Shown here: one piece after another, positions 28,045-36,480 of the stretch | Numbering within the stretch: position 1 is the first letter of the stretch | Layout: the number at the start of each line of letters is the position of its first letter | Assembly (NCBI RefSeq): GCF_014489515.1 | Contig: NZ_CP060782.1 | Coordinates: 2,418,001-2,482,000 of the forward strand | Direction of reading: 5' to 3' | Source of the DNA: Sphingomonas sediminicola | Lineage (GTDB): Bacteria > Pseudomonadota > Alphaproteobacteria > Sphingomonadales > Sphingomonadaceae | DNA length: 64,000 nucleotides | Translations under genes and position numbers: made by a program | The notes under the pieces: generated by a model | The model's database searches: none | Seen by the model: the letters and a program-made list of their open reading frames with translations, nothing else | What the model was told of the DNA's origin: nothing

Positions 28045-28504
28045 CGTCGAGCGACTGACGGCGACGGGTGCCGAGGCGCACTATCGCCGCCTCGAAGCGC
28101 TCTATCGCTCGGCCCCCGTCAACCGGCATTTTGAATCAGAAATCGAGATCACCGGGCCGGGCCAGGCGCGGATCCGCTTCAAGGTGGAGGAATCCTCCTA
28201 CCATGCTGCGGGAGCGGCTCACGGCACGCTCTACTTCAAGATGCTGGACGACGTGGCGTTCTATGCTGCGAACAGCCTCATCAGCGACCGCTTCCTACTG
28301 ACAACCGCTTTCAATCTCCACTTCACGCGGCCGATGCGTGCGGGCGAGGCCATCGCCGAGGGCAGGTGGATCAGCGGCCGTCGGCGAGTGATGATCGCAG
28401 ACGCGCATATCATCGGTCCCGATGGCGAGGAGGCCGCGCGCGGAACCGGGACCTTCCTGAGGTCGCACATCCCGTTGAGCGGCCTGTCAGGCTACAAAGA
28501 GTGA
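28025..28504 (+). CDS. PaaI-type hotdog-fold thioesterase
   Basis: A 159-residue hotdog protein, probably hydrolysing acyl-CoA thioesters. The start MSETPPDVERLTATGAEAHY at 28025 lies inside the ptsN end in another frame. The hotdog core is IEITGPGQARIRFKVEESSY, HAAGAAHGTLYFKMLDDVAF (catalytic-loop HG and D), LTTAFNLHFTRPMRAGEAIA and RRRVMIADAHIIGPDGEEAA. The substrate is unknown. It overlaps the DUF1491 gene by GTGA, so ptsN, this gene and DUF1491 probably form one operon. Confidence 0.88.
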   Translation: MSETPPDVERLTATGAEAHYRRLEALYRSAPVNRHFESEIEITGPGQARIRFKVEESSYHAAGAAHGTLYFKMLDDVAFYAANSLISDRFLLTTAFNLHFTRPMRAGEAIAEGRWISGRRRVMIADAHIIGPDGEEAARGTGTFLRSHIPLSGLSGYKE

Positions 28505-28845
28505 CGAAGGATCGGCTGCCGGCTCATCTCGAGGCGGCCGCGATCATGCGCCGGGCAGAGGCTACGGGCGGATTCGCAATGGTGCTTCGCAAGGGCGATC
28601 CCGATCGTGGTGCGCTGACTCTCCTGCTCAACGAAAGGGGAGAATTCCGCGGAATTCTAGAGCGCGAGCTTGGCCCCGACTTCACCTACGAGTGGACGTT
28701 CAAGAAAGCAGAAGAGAGCCAAGGTTCCGACTCTTTGCGCGAATTGATCGCGCGGCGGCAGCGGTTCGACGCTGATTCATGGTTAATTGAACTGGATATC
28801 GCGGAGCCGGAACGATTCATCGCTGAAACGATCCATTCGAGTTGA
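28501..28845 (+). CDS. DUF1491 family protein
   Basis: A 114-residue protein starting at GTG 28501 (MTKDRLPAHLEAAAIMRRAE), overlapping the upstream stop. GGFAMVLRKGDPDRGALTLL, a strand pattern ending ILERELGPDFTYEW, and LIARRQRFDADSWLIELDIA match the small alphaproteobacterial DUF1491 family, whose function is not known. No signal peptide or membrane helix is visible, so it is cytoplasmic. Confidence 0.88.
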   Translation: MTKDRLPAHLEAAAIMRRAEATGGFAMVLRKGDPDRGALTLLLNERGEFRGILERELGPDFTYEWTFKKAEESQGSDSLRELIARRQRFDADSWLIELDIAEPERFIAETIHSS

Positions 28846-29022
28846 CCCCTGCCCTCCCACCGGGAAAACAGGGGACAAGACAGAGCGGGGGCACCATCCG
28901 ACCGGAAAGAGCCGGGGGCAGGTGCCACGCAAGACGGGGAATCAACACCAGGCGCGATCGTACGTTTTCGAACGTGATGAGACGCGCCTGTCTGTCGGTT
29001 AACCGCACTAAATTCGGATTTA

Positions 29023-29682
29023 ATGTTGGTATCGTTTCGATCGGCACTGCTGGTTTTCGCAGCTGCAACCGCAAGTTCGGTTGCGCCGGCCCAGGTAGGC
29101 CCAATGTCCTCTGAACCTATTATTCCGGTTACGACCGCTTCGTATCCGAAGATCGTCGTACCCGAACCCATCTCGAACCCGACCTACACCCCGGATACGA
29201 TCGATCCGGCAGATGCCAATTCCGCCGACAGCGATGAGACAGCGACACCGACTCCGGTCAAGCCGAGCGGCGATCTCTCCTCACTGGTGGCCCAGCTTCG
29301 CAGCTCCGAGCCCGGTAGCCGCGAGCTTGAGTGCCTCGCGGTTGGCGTCTACTTCGAATCCAAGAGTGAGCCGCTCGCGGGCCAGCTGGCCGTCGGCGAA
29401 GTGATCGCCAATCGCGCGAATTCGAATGGCCGCTTCCCTTCGACCTATTGCGGCGTCCTGTTCCAGCGCAGCCAATTCAGCTTCATTCGCGGGCGGTCGC
29501 TTCCGTCGGTCCCGCGTGCGAGCAAGCAATGGCAGACCGCTGTCGCAATCGCCAAGATCGTCGATCAGGATCTCAAGGACTCGGTTGTCGGTAACGCCTT
29601 GTTCTTCCACGCCAAGCGCGTGTCTCCGGGCTGGCGCCTGAGGCGCGTCGCATCGGTCGGCAATCATATCTTCTACCGCTAG
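29023..29682 (+). CDS. SleB-type cell-wall hydrolase
   Basis: Exported hydrolase_2 (SleB/CwlJ) protein that cleaves peptidoglycan. MLVSFRSALLVFAAATASS is a signal peptide. A Pro/Thr/Asp-rich linker (residues about 27-85) leads to the catalytic domain: ELECLAVGVYFESKSEPLAG with the conserved Glu, QLAVGEVIANRANSNGRFPS, TYCGVLFQRSQFSFIRG, and ALFFHAKRVSPGWRLRRVAS. The 219-residue protein is intact. The 177-nt gap upstream contains GTTAACC and TTTAATG, resembling CtrA half-sites but not a full box. Confidence 0.9.
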   Translation: MLVSFRSALLVFAAATASSVAPAQVGPMSSEPIIPVTTASYPKIVVPEPISNPTYTPDTIDPADANSADSDETATPTPVKPSGDLSSLVAQLRSSEPGSRELECLAVGVYFESKSEPLAGQLAVGEVIANRANSNGRFPSTYCGVLFQRSQFSFIRGRSLPSVPRASKQWQTAVAIAKIVDQDLKDSVVGNALFFHAKRVSPGWRLRRVASVGNHIFYR

Positions 29683-29711
29683 AGCGGTTTTCGATATTCT
29701 TGTTTCGTTCT

Positions 29712-29735
29712 AGGGTGGCCAGCGATGGCCACCCT
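29712..29735 (+). promoter_or_regulatory. hairpin covering the mmcB ribosome-binding site and start
   Basis: A perfect 10-bp inverted repeat AGGGTGGCCA-GCGA-TGGCCACCCT. The 5' arm holds the likely Shine-Dalgarno AGGG; the A of the mmcB ATG (29725) is the last loop base and TG is in the stem. No T-run follows, so it is not a classic terminator of the upstream gene. Confidence 0.6.
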
Positions 29736-30207
29736 AATCGATTCGTGCTTTACCGATGCGCCGCCAATCGCGGCCGAAGTGGCGCGCGGGGTGACGCGGT
29801 TGTTTTGCCGGTCGGATCTGTTCGCCATCTGTGAAGTGCCGCTTCCGAACGGCCGGCGCGCCGACATGATGGCTATCGATGCAAAGGGCGCGCTGACAAT
29901 CGTTGAGATCAAGGTCGCGAAAGCGGACCTGCTGAGCGATGCGAAGTGGACCGATTACCTGGAATATTGCGACCGGTTCTTCTGGGCCGTGCCGCCTGAC
30001 CTCGCGCCGATCTGCAACGGTGAGCGATTTATGCCGAACGAGGCGGGACTGATCGTCGCCGACCGCTATGACGCGGCTTTGATGCGCGAGGCGCTGCATC
30101 GGCCGCTCGCTCCCGCAAGACGAAAGGCGGAACTGTTGCGATTCGCCAGGCGTGCGGCGCGTCGGCTGTCCGCGCAGATCGACCCCAGCATGGGGGACGA
30201 CTTCTAG
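29725..30207 (+). CDS. mmcB: MmcB-family DNA repair protein
   Basis: A 160-residue PD-(D/E)XK-like protein of the MmcB family, linked in Caulobacter to repair of mitomycin-C damage. MATLIDSCFTDAPPIAAEVA starts it; the core is NGRRADMMAIDAKGALTIVE followed by IKVAKADLLSDAKWTDYLEY, with Asp, Glu and Lys in the nuclease-fold positions (D-x-n-E-I-K). CDRFFWAVPPDLAPICN and RPLAPARRKAELLRFARRAA complete the match. Its start codon is inside a strong hairpin. It converges with the ankyrin gene. Confidence 0.88.
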   Translation: MATLIDSCFTDAPPIAAEVARGVTRLFCRSDLFAICEVPLPNGRRADMMAIDAKGALTIVEIKVAKADLLSDAKWTDYLEYCDRFFWAVPPDLAPICNGERFMPNEAGLIVADRYDAALMREALHRPLAPARRKAELLRFARRAARRLSAQIDPSMGDDF

Positions 30208-30208
30208 C

Positions 30209-30808
30209 TTATTTCAGCTTGAAGCTGTCGAGGTCCTCGGTCTTCGCGGGTTTCGGCTTCGCGGCCGATTCGATGGCCGTCAGAAGCGCGCGGCTACGGG
30301 TGTCGCGCTTGGCATAGTCCCTCGCGGAATAGCCGGCAGCCGAGTCCTTCTTGTCCGGGTCGGCGCCCTTCGCGAGCAGCAGCTTCACGGCCTCGAGCTG
30401 GCGCTGCTGGACTGCAACGATCAGCGGGGTCTCACCCATCTTGTTTCCGACATCGACCTTCGCCCCAAGGGCAAGCAGGATCTCGATGGCCTCGGTGTAG
30501 CCGACGCGTGCTGCAGCAATCAGGGGCGTGTCGCCGGATGCATTCGCAAGGCTGGGATTCGCGCCCTTGCCGAGGAGAAATTTGGTCCACAAATCGTCGG
30601 TCCGGGAGATGGCGATGATCAGCGCCGTTTCGCCCTTCAGGTTGCGGGTGTTGACGATCGTCGGCCTCGCCTCGATCAGTTCGGTGACTTTGTTGCCGTC
30701 TCGGTCGCGCACGGCGTTGATGAATGGCTCCGCGTCCGAGATATATTGTGCACCCACCGGTGCGGATGCCGACGCGAGCGCGAGCGCGACCAAAGCGAAC
30801 CGTTTCAT
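30209..30808 (-). CDS. secreted ankyrin-repeat protein
   Basis: A 199-residue exported protein. MKRFALVALALASASAPVGA is a signal peptide, which fixes the start at 30808; the frame is open for another 740 nt upstream but that part has no family match. At least three ankyrin repeats are visible: LKGETALIIAISRTDDLWTK, SGDTPLIAAARVGYTEAIEI and MGETPLIVAVQQRQLEAVKL, each followed by LL-x-GA/KGADP. The Lys/Asp-rich tail ends DLDSFKLK. It is presumably a periplasmic protein-protein interaction module. Confidence 0.9.
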   Translation of the reverse strand: MKRFALVALALASASAPVGAQYISDAEPFINAVRDRDGNKVTELIEARPTIVNTRNLKGETALIIAISRTDDLWTKFLLGKGANPSLANASGDTPLIAAARVGYTEAIEILLALGAKVDVGNKMGETPLIVAVQQRQLEAVKLLLAKGADPDKKDSAAGYSARDYAKRDTRSRALLTAIESAAKPKPAKTEDLDSFKLK

Positions 30809-30859
30809 ATTCTTTGCCCTTTTGCCCTCGGCTCCTTGAATGCGCCCCGATAGCAAAGC

Positions 30860-31323
30860 ATGTCTGAACTTGTCATGGCCGACGCGCGAAACTCTTCCAA
30901 TCCTTTTTGGGAAAAGCCTCTGTCCGAGCTGGACCGTGGACAGTGGGAGGCTTTGTGCGATGGCTGCGGCCGTTGTTGCCTGCACAAGCTCGAGGACGAG
31001 GAGACCGGTCTTCTCTACCCGACGAACGTCGCCTGCGAGCTGCTCGACCGCAGGAACGGCATGTGCATCGATTATGCGCATCGCAAGAAGAGGGTCGCCG
31101 ACTGCGTCGTGCTCAATCGCAAGAGCATCGGGTCGTTGGACTGGCTGCCCGAAAGCTGCGCCTATCGCCTGCGGTCCGAAGGTAAGCCCCTCCCGCCTGG
31201 CATTATCTGATTTCGGGAAGCCGCGAGACCGTCCACGAAGCCCGCCAATCAACACGCGGCTGGACCGTAAGCGAGAAGGACGTCGAAGAACTGGAAGACC
31301 ATGTGGTCGATCGCTCGCTCTGA
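30860..31323 (+). CDS. YcgN/UPF0260 cysteine-cluster protein (frameshifted)
   Basis: Small protein of the YcgN family, with a putative metal- or Fe-S-binding Cys cluster. MADARNSSNPFWEKPLSELD and QWEALCDGCGRCCLHKLEDE (CxxCxxxC) are followed by RNGMCIDYAHRKKRVADCVV and LPESCAYRLRSEGKPLPP. Here one T is missing near 31198; the protein resumes WHYLISGSRETVHEA and ends TVSEKDVEELEDHVVDRSL with TGA at 31321-31323. Restored length is about 154 residues, normal. Start at 30860 or the ATG at 30875. Function unknown. Confidence 0.88.
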
Positions 31324-32019
31324 GGCGCTCTTCCGGCACGACGATCTCCCGCTTCCAGTGGAGATTCGCGGGATGCGAGGGCGAAGCGGCTTCGACTAAG
31401 GCTGGACGAGAAGCGCGGCCTCCTGAAGCTGACTGGCCCTCTGAGGATGAACCGCAAGGCGGCGCTGGAATGGGCCGCCGAGCAGAAGGAATGGGTGGAA
31501 GCGCAGGTTGGCGCGATGCTTCCGCCGGAACCGTTCGTTCCAGGTGCAACCATCCCGGTGGAGGGTCGCGACGTCCTGCTCGAGCGGGTCGCGTCGGGAC
31601 GGCGAACGCCGGTCCTGGACAACGTGCGTTTGACCTGCGGCGGACCCGAAGAGGGCTTCGCGCGAAGGGTTGAGACGTTTCTGAAGCGGAGAGCGGTCGA
31701 CACGCTCTCGCGAGAGACTGCGGAGGCCGCGGACCGCGCCGGAGTGACCCTTAAGGCGGTCTCGGTCGGGGATGCGGAAACGCGCTGGGGCAGCTGCTCT
31801 TCGGCCGGGCGCATTCGCTACAATTGGAGGCTTATTCTAGCGCCGCCTGAGGTCCGGAAGTACGTTGTCGCGCACGAGGTCGCGCATCTCGTCCACCTGA
31901 ACCATGGCCGCGAGTTCAAGGCATTGGAGTCTCGCCTGTTCGAAGGCGATGCCGAAGCGGCACGCCTATTGCTGCGGCGTATCGGGAGCCGGTTGAAGCG
32001 GATCGGCAGGACGCGGTGA
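31301..32019 (+). CDS. YgjP-like M48-type metallopeptidase (frameshifted)
   Basis: Zinc metallopeptidase of the YgjP/SprT-like (DUF45) family. The start at 31301 (MWSIARSEALFRHDDLPLPV, overlapping the end of YcgN) is needed to include the N-terminal strand VEIRGMRG. One base is missing near 31385, after which RLRLRLDEKRGLLKLTGPLR and NRKAALEWAAEQKEWVEAQV follow. The zinc site is VVAHEVAHLVHLNHGREFKA (HExxH plus a third His), preceded by TRWGSCSSAGRIRYNWRLIL. Restored length is about 240 residues, normal for YgjP. The 3' end overlaps the convergent penicillin-binding protein gene by 54 nt. Confidence 0.88.
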
Positions 32020-34188
32020 GGTCGGGGCCGGCGGCCTGACGACCTGCGGACGTTGCGGCGGCTGTCTCTGCGGCTGACGCTGGGTGCTTCCCGGCGGGAG
32101 AACCTGGTCGAGCCATTGCTGATCGAGTTGCTCGGTCGTCTGAGCACCGGCCTGCCCTGGTTGCTGCGGTTGTTGAGGCAGCGGCTGGCCTGGCACCGGC
32201 ATGGTATCGACGGGTTGGCCGGGGAGCGGGTTGCCATATTCGTCCACCAGCGGCGCGCTCCCGACTTCATTCCCGAGTGCGTAGGGGTCTTCCTCGCCCT
32301 CGATGTTCCAGTCCGGCATCGGCACTTCGGTCTGGAAGCTTTCGACGGGCCGACGAGCAACGGCGACGGCCATGAAATCGTGGAACGCACGTGCCGGCGC
32401 AGTGCCGCCCTGAAGGCCGGCGACCGGCCGAGCGTCATCCCGGCCCATCCACACGCCAGTAGTCAGGCCACTGGAAAAGCCGATGAACCAGCCGTCCTTG
32501 TTGGAACTGGTCGTGCCGGTCTTGCCCGCGACCGGACGCCCGATCTGCGCAGCCCGGCCGGTACCGGTTAGCACCGCGGACTGGAGCAGGTCGGTCATTT
32601 CCGCCGCGACCCAGGGCGCGACGAGCACCCGGCCCTCATCACTTTCCTTCTGGTACAGCAGCCGCCCATCGGCGGTGACGACCTTGCGAATCGCATAAGG
32701 CGTGACGGAAACACCCTGATTTCCGACCGAGGCGAAGGCTCGAGTCATGTCGATGAGGCGGACGTCGCTCGTTCCCAGCACCATCGACGGAAAGGTCGAG
32801 ATATTGGTGCTGATCCCGAACCGGCGAGCCATGTCGGCGATCGTCCCGAAGCCGAGCTGGGCGCCGATCTTGGCACTGACCGTGTTGATCGAAAGGGCGA
32901 AGGCCTCGCGCAGGCTGACGGGTCCGCGGTTCGTGCGCGTTGAGTTGCGCGGCGTCCATCCGTCGATCGTCACCGGCTCGTCGACGATCGTGTCGGTCGG
33001 TTTCATCCCGGATTCGAGTGCCGCGAGATAAACGAAAAGCTTGAACGCGGAGCCGGGCTGGCGCTCGGCCTGGGTCGCACGGTTGTAGATCGAGTCCACA
33101 TAGTCGCGGCCGCCGATCATCGCGCGCACTGCGCCATCGCGATCGATAGCGACGAGCGCGCCCTGCGCCTGGCTCGGAGTGTTCGCAGCGATGGCGCGTT
33201 CACCTGCCGCCTGCATGTTGGGATCGAGCGTTGTCCAGACCTCGATCGGCTGAGTGTTCTCGTCGATCAGGGTATCGAGCTGGGGAAGTGCCCAGTCGGT
33301 GAAATAGCGGACGCTGTTCTGCTTGGTGGTCGGCTGGATCTTGACCGCAGCCGAATCGACCTGCGCCGCGCGCTCGGGCGTGACGAAGCCATTCTCGACC
33401 ATCGTCTTAAGCACGACTTCCGAACGGTCGCGGGCGGCTTCGACGTCGGCTGTCGGAGAATAATTGGACGGCGCCTTCACAAGGCCGGCGATGATCGCCG
33501 CCTCGCCGAGCGAGAGGCTGCGTGCGCTGTGCCCAAAGAACCGGCGCGAGGCAGCGTCGATGCCGTAGGCGCCACCGCCGAAATAGACGCGGTTGAGGTA
33601 GAGCTCGAGAATCTGGTTCTTCGAGAACTTCCGTTCGATCGCGAGCGAAAGAACGCCTTCCTTGATCTTGCGGCCGAAGGTGCGGCTGTTGGTCAGGAAG
33701 ATGTTGCGGGCGAGCTGCTGGGTGATGGTCGAACCGCCCTGCGCCCAGCGTCCGGTGTCGATCCGGACCTTGGCGGCGCGGACGACGCCGATGGGGTCGA
33801 CACCGAGATGCGAGCGGAAGCGCTTGTCCTCGACCGCGATCATCGCGGCCCGCATCTCCGGAGGGATCTGCTCATAAGGAAGCCACTGCCCGAAGCTGGG
33901 CCCTATGTTGACCAGAACGGCACCGTTTGCGGCCCGGACCCGGATCATCTGGCCAAGGTCGGAGCGCTTCGCGAGTTCGGAATAGCTCGGGAGGTTGGCG
34001 TAGGCGACGGCTACCGAGACGATCAGCGCAAGCAGACCGACGAGCGCGACGTAGATCAAGATCTTCAGCGCAGTCACTAACGGCCTGCGGGTGGGAGTAG
34101 GAGCGGCGCGGGCCATCTTGCCACGACGGATAGAAACTCGCGGGTCTACCGACAAGCGCCAGTCTTTACCGTCATCATTATCTCCCAC
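31966..34188 (-). CDS. class A penicillin-binding protein (glycosyltransferase/transpeptidase)
   Basis: Bifunctional peptidoglycan synthase of the PBP1a type, 740 residues. A short Arg-rich cytoplasmic tail is followed by one membrane helix (LKILIYVALVGLLALIVSVA). The GT51 domain shows AMIAVEDKRFRSHLGVD with catalytic Glu, QGGSTITQQLARNIFLTNSR and KIKEGVLSLAIERKFSKNQI. The transpeptidase domain has SxxK in RQPGSAFKLFVYLAALE, SIN in FALSINTVSAKIG and KTG in VAGKTGTTSSNKDGWFIGF. A Gln/Pro-rich tail of about 90 residues is extra. The start could be 34188 or the ATG at 34116. Divergent from the DUF4402-like gene. Confidence 0.94.
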   Translation of the reverse strand: MGDNDDGKDWRLSVDPRVSIRRGKMARAAPTPTRRPLVTALKILIYVALVGLLALIVSVAVAYANLPSYSELAKRSDLGQMIRVRAANGAVLVNIGPSFGQWLPYEQIPPEMRAAMIAVEDKRFRSHLGVDPIGVVRAAKVRIDTGRWAQGGSTITQQLARNIFLTNSRTFGRKIKEGVLSLAIERKFSKNQILELYLNRVYFGGGAYGIDAASRRFFGHSARSLSLGEAAIIAGLVKAPSNYSPTADVEAARDRSEVVLKTMVENGFVTPERAAQVDSAAVKIQPTTKQNSVRYFTDWALPQLDTLIDENTQPIEVWTTLDPNMQAAGERAIAANTPSQAQGALVAIDRDGAVRAMIGGRDYVDSIYNRATQAERQPGSAFKLFVYLAALESGMKPTDTIVDEPVTIDGWTPRNSTRTNRGPVSLREAFALSINTVSAKIGAQLGFGTIADMARRFGISTNISTFPSMVLGTSDVRLIDMTRAFASVGNQGVSVTPYAIRKVVTADGRLLYQKESDEGRVLVAPWVAAEMTDLLQSAVLTGTGRAAQIGRPVAGKTGTTSSNKDGWFIGFSSGLTTGVWMGRDDARPVAGLQGGTAPARAFHDFMAVAVARRPVESFQTEVPMPDWNIEGEEDPYALGNEVGSAPLVDEYGNPLPGQPVDTMPVPGQPLPQQPQQPGQAGAQTTEQLDQQWLDQVLPPGSTQRQPQRQPPQRPQVVRPPAPTSPRPADPLQPAPDTPQQ

Positions 34189-34279
34189 CGCGCGCTCGCC
34201 GTCCGGCGCACCTATCCCAATTGCCGCGTTAGCGGCGGATTAACCGTGTTTTGAGGTTTGCCCAATAGCTATCGGAGCC

Positions 34280-34804
34280 ATGAAGACGCGCACTGCGCTC
34301 TTTGTAATCGGGCTTGCGGCGGCGGCATCCTTGTCGGCGCCACCATCGGCGCGCGCCCAATGCCGCCTCTGCGAGAAGCCGAGCACGATGCCGGCAGCTG
34401 AGGGCGCCGAAGGTCCGATCGATCTCCAGATCGAGGCTGGTCTCGACTTCGATCGCCTCGTCGTCGTTGGCCCAGGCGATGGCACGGCTACCCTTCGTCC
34501 CGACGGCACTCGCCAGGCCAGCGGCTCGGTCGAGGCAATCAGCGGCCGGGCAATGGTCGGCCAAGCGAGTGTTCGAGGAGAGCCGGGGCGACTGATCCGG
34601 GTCGAGCTTCCGGAGCGGATCGAGCTCTACTCGCTCGACGGAGCGCGAATCAGTATCGACCAGATCGTCACCGACCTCTCTTCGGCACCGCGGCTCGATT
34701 CTTCGGGAAACCTGTCCTTCCGCTTCGGAGGAAGGATCCGGCTGTCAGGAAATACCGACGGCGACTTCCGCGGCGACGTACCGATTACCGTCGAATATCT
34801 CTGA
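34280..34804 (+). CDS. DUF4402-like exported fibre subunit, possibly minor
   Basis: A 174-residue secreted protein. MKTRTALFVIGLAAAASLSA is a signal peptide; the mature part begins QCRLCEKPSTMP. It then has the DUF4402 strand pattern: IDLQIEAGLDFDRLVVVGPG, GTATLRPDGTRQASGSVEAI, IRVELPERIELYSLDGARIS, and the terminal strand DGDFRGDVPITVEYL, which matches the VPITVEY/INVTVDY ending of the family. With the next gene it would be a subunit assembled by the chaperone and usher downstream. The CxxC near the mature N-terminus is unusual. Family assignment moderate. Confidence 0.75.
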   Translation: MKTRTALFVIGLAAAASLSAPPSARAQCRLCEKPSTMPAAEGAEGPIDLQIEAGLDFDRLVVVGPGDGTATLRPDGTRQASGSVEAISGRAMVGQASVRGEPGRLIRVELPERIELYSLDGARISIDQIVTDLSSAPRLDSSGNLSFRFGGRIRLSGNTDGDFRGDVPITVEYL

Positions 34805-34959
34805 ATATTCTCCGTTTCGGAGTGAATCCTTTCCGCTTCGGTAACCATGCCCTTGAAGCAAGCCGTAATCGGGTGGGGTTAATGCAGCAGTCACGGGTGA
34901 GCGGACCGCCGGTCCACCAGCCGCGATATTTTTGGTTCGGAACAAGTGGGGAAATCTCA

Positions 34960-35484
34960 ATGACGAAACTCCTTCGTACGACGTGCCTGGCTGCGTCTGT
35001 CGCTGCCACCGCACTGATCGCCACGCCGGCCGTCGCTGCACCCGTCGGTGCTAGCACGCCTGCTACGGCTCGCGCCAAAATCGTCCGTCCGCTTCTGCTG
35101 ACCGCGACTCGTAACCTCGACTTCGGAACGATCACGCTCGGCACGGTTGCTGCCGGTGGCGAGACCGTTTCGATGACCCAGGCCGGCGTTGTTACCTGCG
35201 GTTCGGGTGGCCTGACCTGCTCGGGCGCTCCGGTTTCTGCGCAGTACAACGTGCAGGGCACCAACAACCAGGTCGTGCAGATCTTCGCCGTCGCCAGCCC
35301 GCTGACGAACGCGAACGACGCTACGACGCTGTCGTTCACGCCGAACGCTCCGGCGACGACGACGCTCACCAACTCGGGCGCTCCGGGCACCAACTTCAAC
35401 GTTGGCGGCTCGATCGTGATTACGCCGACCACCACGGACGGCGTCTACAGCGGCAACATCAACGTCACCGTTGATTACCAGTAA
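34960..35484 (+). CDS. DUF4402 major fibre subunit
   Basis: A 174-residue secreted protein with an Ala-rich signal peptide (MTKLLRTTCLAASVAATALI, cleavage after AVAA). The mature part is Thr/Ala/Gly-rich and beta-sheet-like: ARAKIVRPLLLTATRNLDFG, TITLGTVAAGGETVSMTQAG, VSAQYNVQGTNNQVVQIFAV and the end GVYSGNINVTVDYQ. Codon choice is more uniform than in its neighbours, which together with the strong terminator after it suggests high expression. GTGGGGAAA precedes the ATG. It is probably the main pilin of the chaperone-usher system that follows. Confidence 0.85.
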   Translation: MTKLLRTTCLAASVAATALIATPAVAAPVGASTPATARAKIVRPLLLTATRNLDFGTITLGTVAAGGETVSMTQAGVVTCGSGGLTCSGAPVSAQYNVQGTNNQVVQIFAVASPLTNANDATTLSFTPNAPATTTLTNSGAPGTNFNVGGSIVITPTTTDGVYSGNINVTVDYQ

Positions 35485-35520
35485 GCTGCTGACGGCCCGA
35501 AAGGGCTGATCGGAAGGGAA

Positions 35521-35548
35521 GGGGTCGCGGTTCGCCGCGACCCCTTTT
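35521..35548 (+). terminator. strong intrinsic terminator between pilin and chaperone genes
   Basis: A perfect 10-bp stem GGGGTCGCGG/CCGCGACCCC with a TTCG tetraloop, followed by TTTT. It lies 37 nt after the pilin stop and 90 nt before the chaperone start. Most pilin transcripts would end here, giving more pilin than chaperone and usher. Confidence 0.92.
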
Positions 35549-35637
35549 CCGTTATTCGGCCGGGGAAACCGGCATGGTTAGCGGGATATCAACCATTTTG
35601 GACCAACTCTCCGCCACGAACCCGTGGGGAGAATAGA

Positions 35638-36452
35638 ATGTCCTTGTTCCGCGTAGCGGCCCGCGCCGCGCTGCTTGTTCCAATGTTGCTTTGGGCGCCG
35701 GCCGTACAGGCCGGGGTTGGCGACCTTCTGGTGGCGCCGACGCGCATCATTCTGAACGGAAGCCGCGGGACGGAAATCATCCTCAACAACATCGGCGACG
35801 ATGTCGCGACTTACCGGATCTCGGTCGAGCTTCGCCGGATGACTCCCGACGGAATGCTTCACGACGTGACCGATCCGGATGCGGAGGAGCAGCTGGCCCA
35901 GTCGATGATCGTCTACGCGCCCCGGCGCGTGACCCTGGCTCCGCGCGAGCCGCAAACGATCCGCATTTCGGCCCGCGCCCCCAAGGATCTCCCCGACGGC
36001 GAATATCGCGTCCACCTGCTGTTTCGGGCGGTGCCGCCGCCGAGCCCGGTCGAGGCACCCAAGGACGTGAAGGGGATCGCCTTCGCTCTGACCCCATTTA
36101 CGGCGTGACCATCCCGGTGATCGCGCGTTTCGGCAACCTCGAAGCTAAGGCCGGCATCGCGAACGTCAAGCTGACGCAGGCCGAAGGCAAGCCGGCGGTC
36201 AGCCTCGAGCTGACCCGGGCGGGGGAGCGCTCTACGTTCGGCGAGGTCCGCGTGATGAAGGCGGGGATCAAGGATCCCATCGCCGTGCAGCGCGGCGTCG
36301 CCATCTACACCGAAGTCGGCCAGCGCAGCCTCACCATACCGGTCGATGAGAAATATGCGTCCTCCGCAAAGGGCCGGGTGACCGTCCAGTATGTCGAGCC
36401 GAGCGACACCGGCCCGCTGACCATCGCGGAAGCGGACGCGGTCCTGAACTAG
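35638..36452 (+). CDS. periplasmic PapD-like pilus chaperone (frameshifted)
   Basis: Immunoglobulin-like chaperone that would hold fibre subunits in the periplasm. MSLFRVAARAALLVPMLLWA is a signal peptide. The first domain has VGDLLVAPTRIILNGSRGTE, IILNNIGDDVATYRISVELR, IVYAPRRVTLAPREPQTIRI and DGEYRVHLLFRAVPPPS. After KGIAFALTP one C is missing near 36095; the second domain resumes IYGVTIPVIARFGNLEAKAG and ends VEPSDTGPLTIAEADAVLN. Restored length is about 271 residues. The Arg/Lys anchor residues of PapD are not clearly placed. It is co-oriented with the usher gene 28 nt downstream. Confidence 0.88.
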
Positions 36453-36480
36453 GCCGCTGGGGCTGTGGCGAGACAGGAGG

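Noticed and set aside
28990..29025. CtrA box upstream of the SleB-type hydrolase
   Set aside because: GTTAACC and TTTAATG are present, but spacing and bases do not match TTAA-N7-TTAA.
30809..31549. Upstream extension of the ankyrin frame (about 247 extra codons)
   Set aside because: The signal peptide at 30808 marks the start; the extension overlaps YcgN and YgjP on the opposite strand and has no homology pattern.
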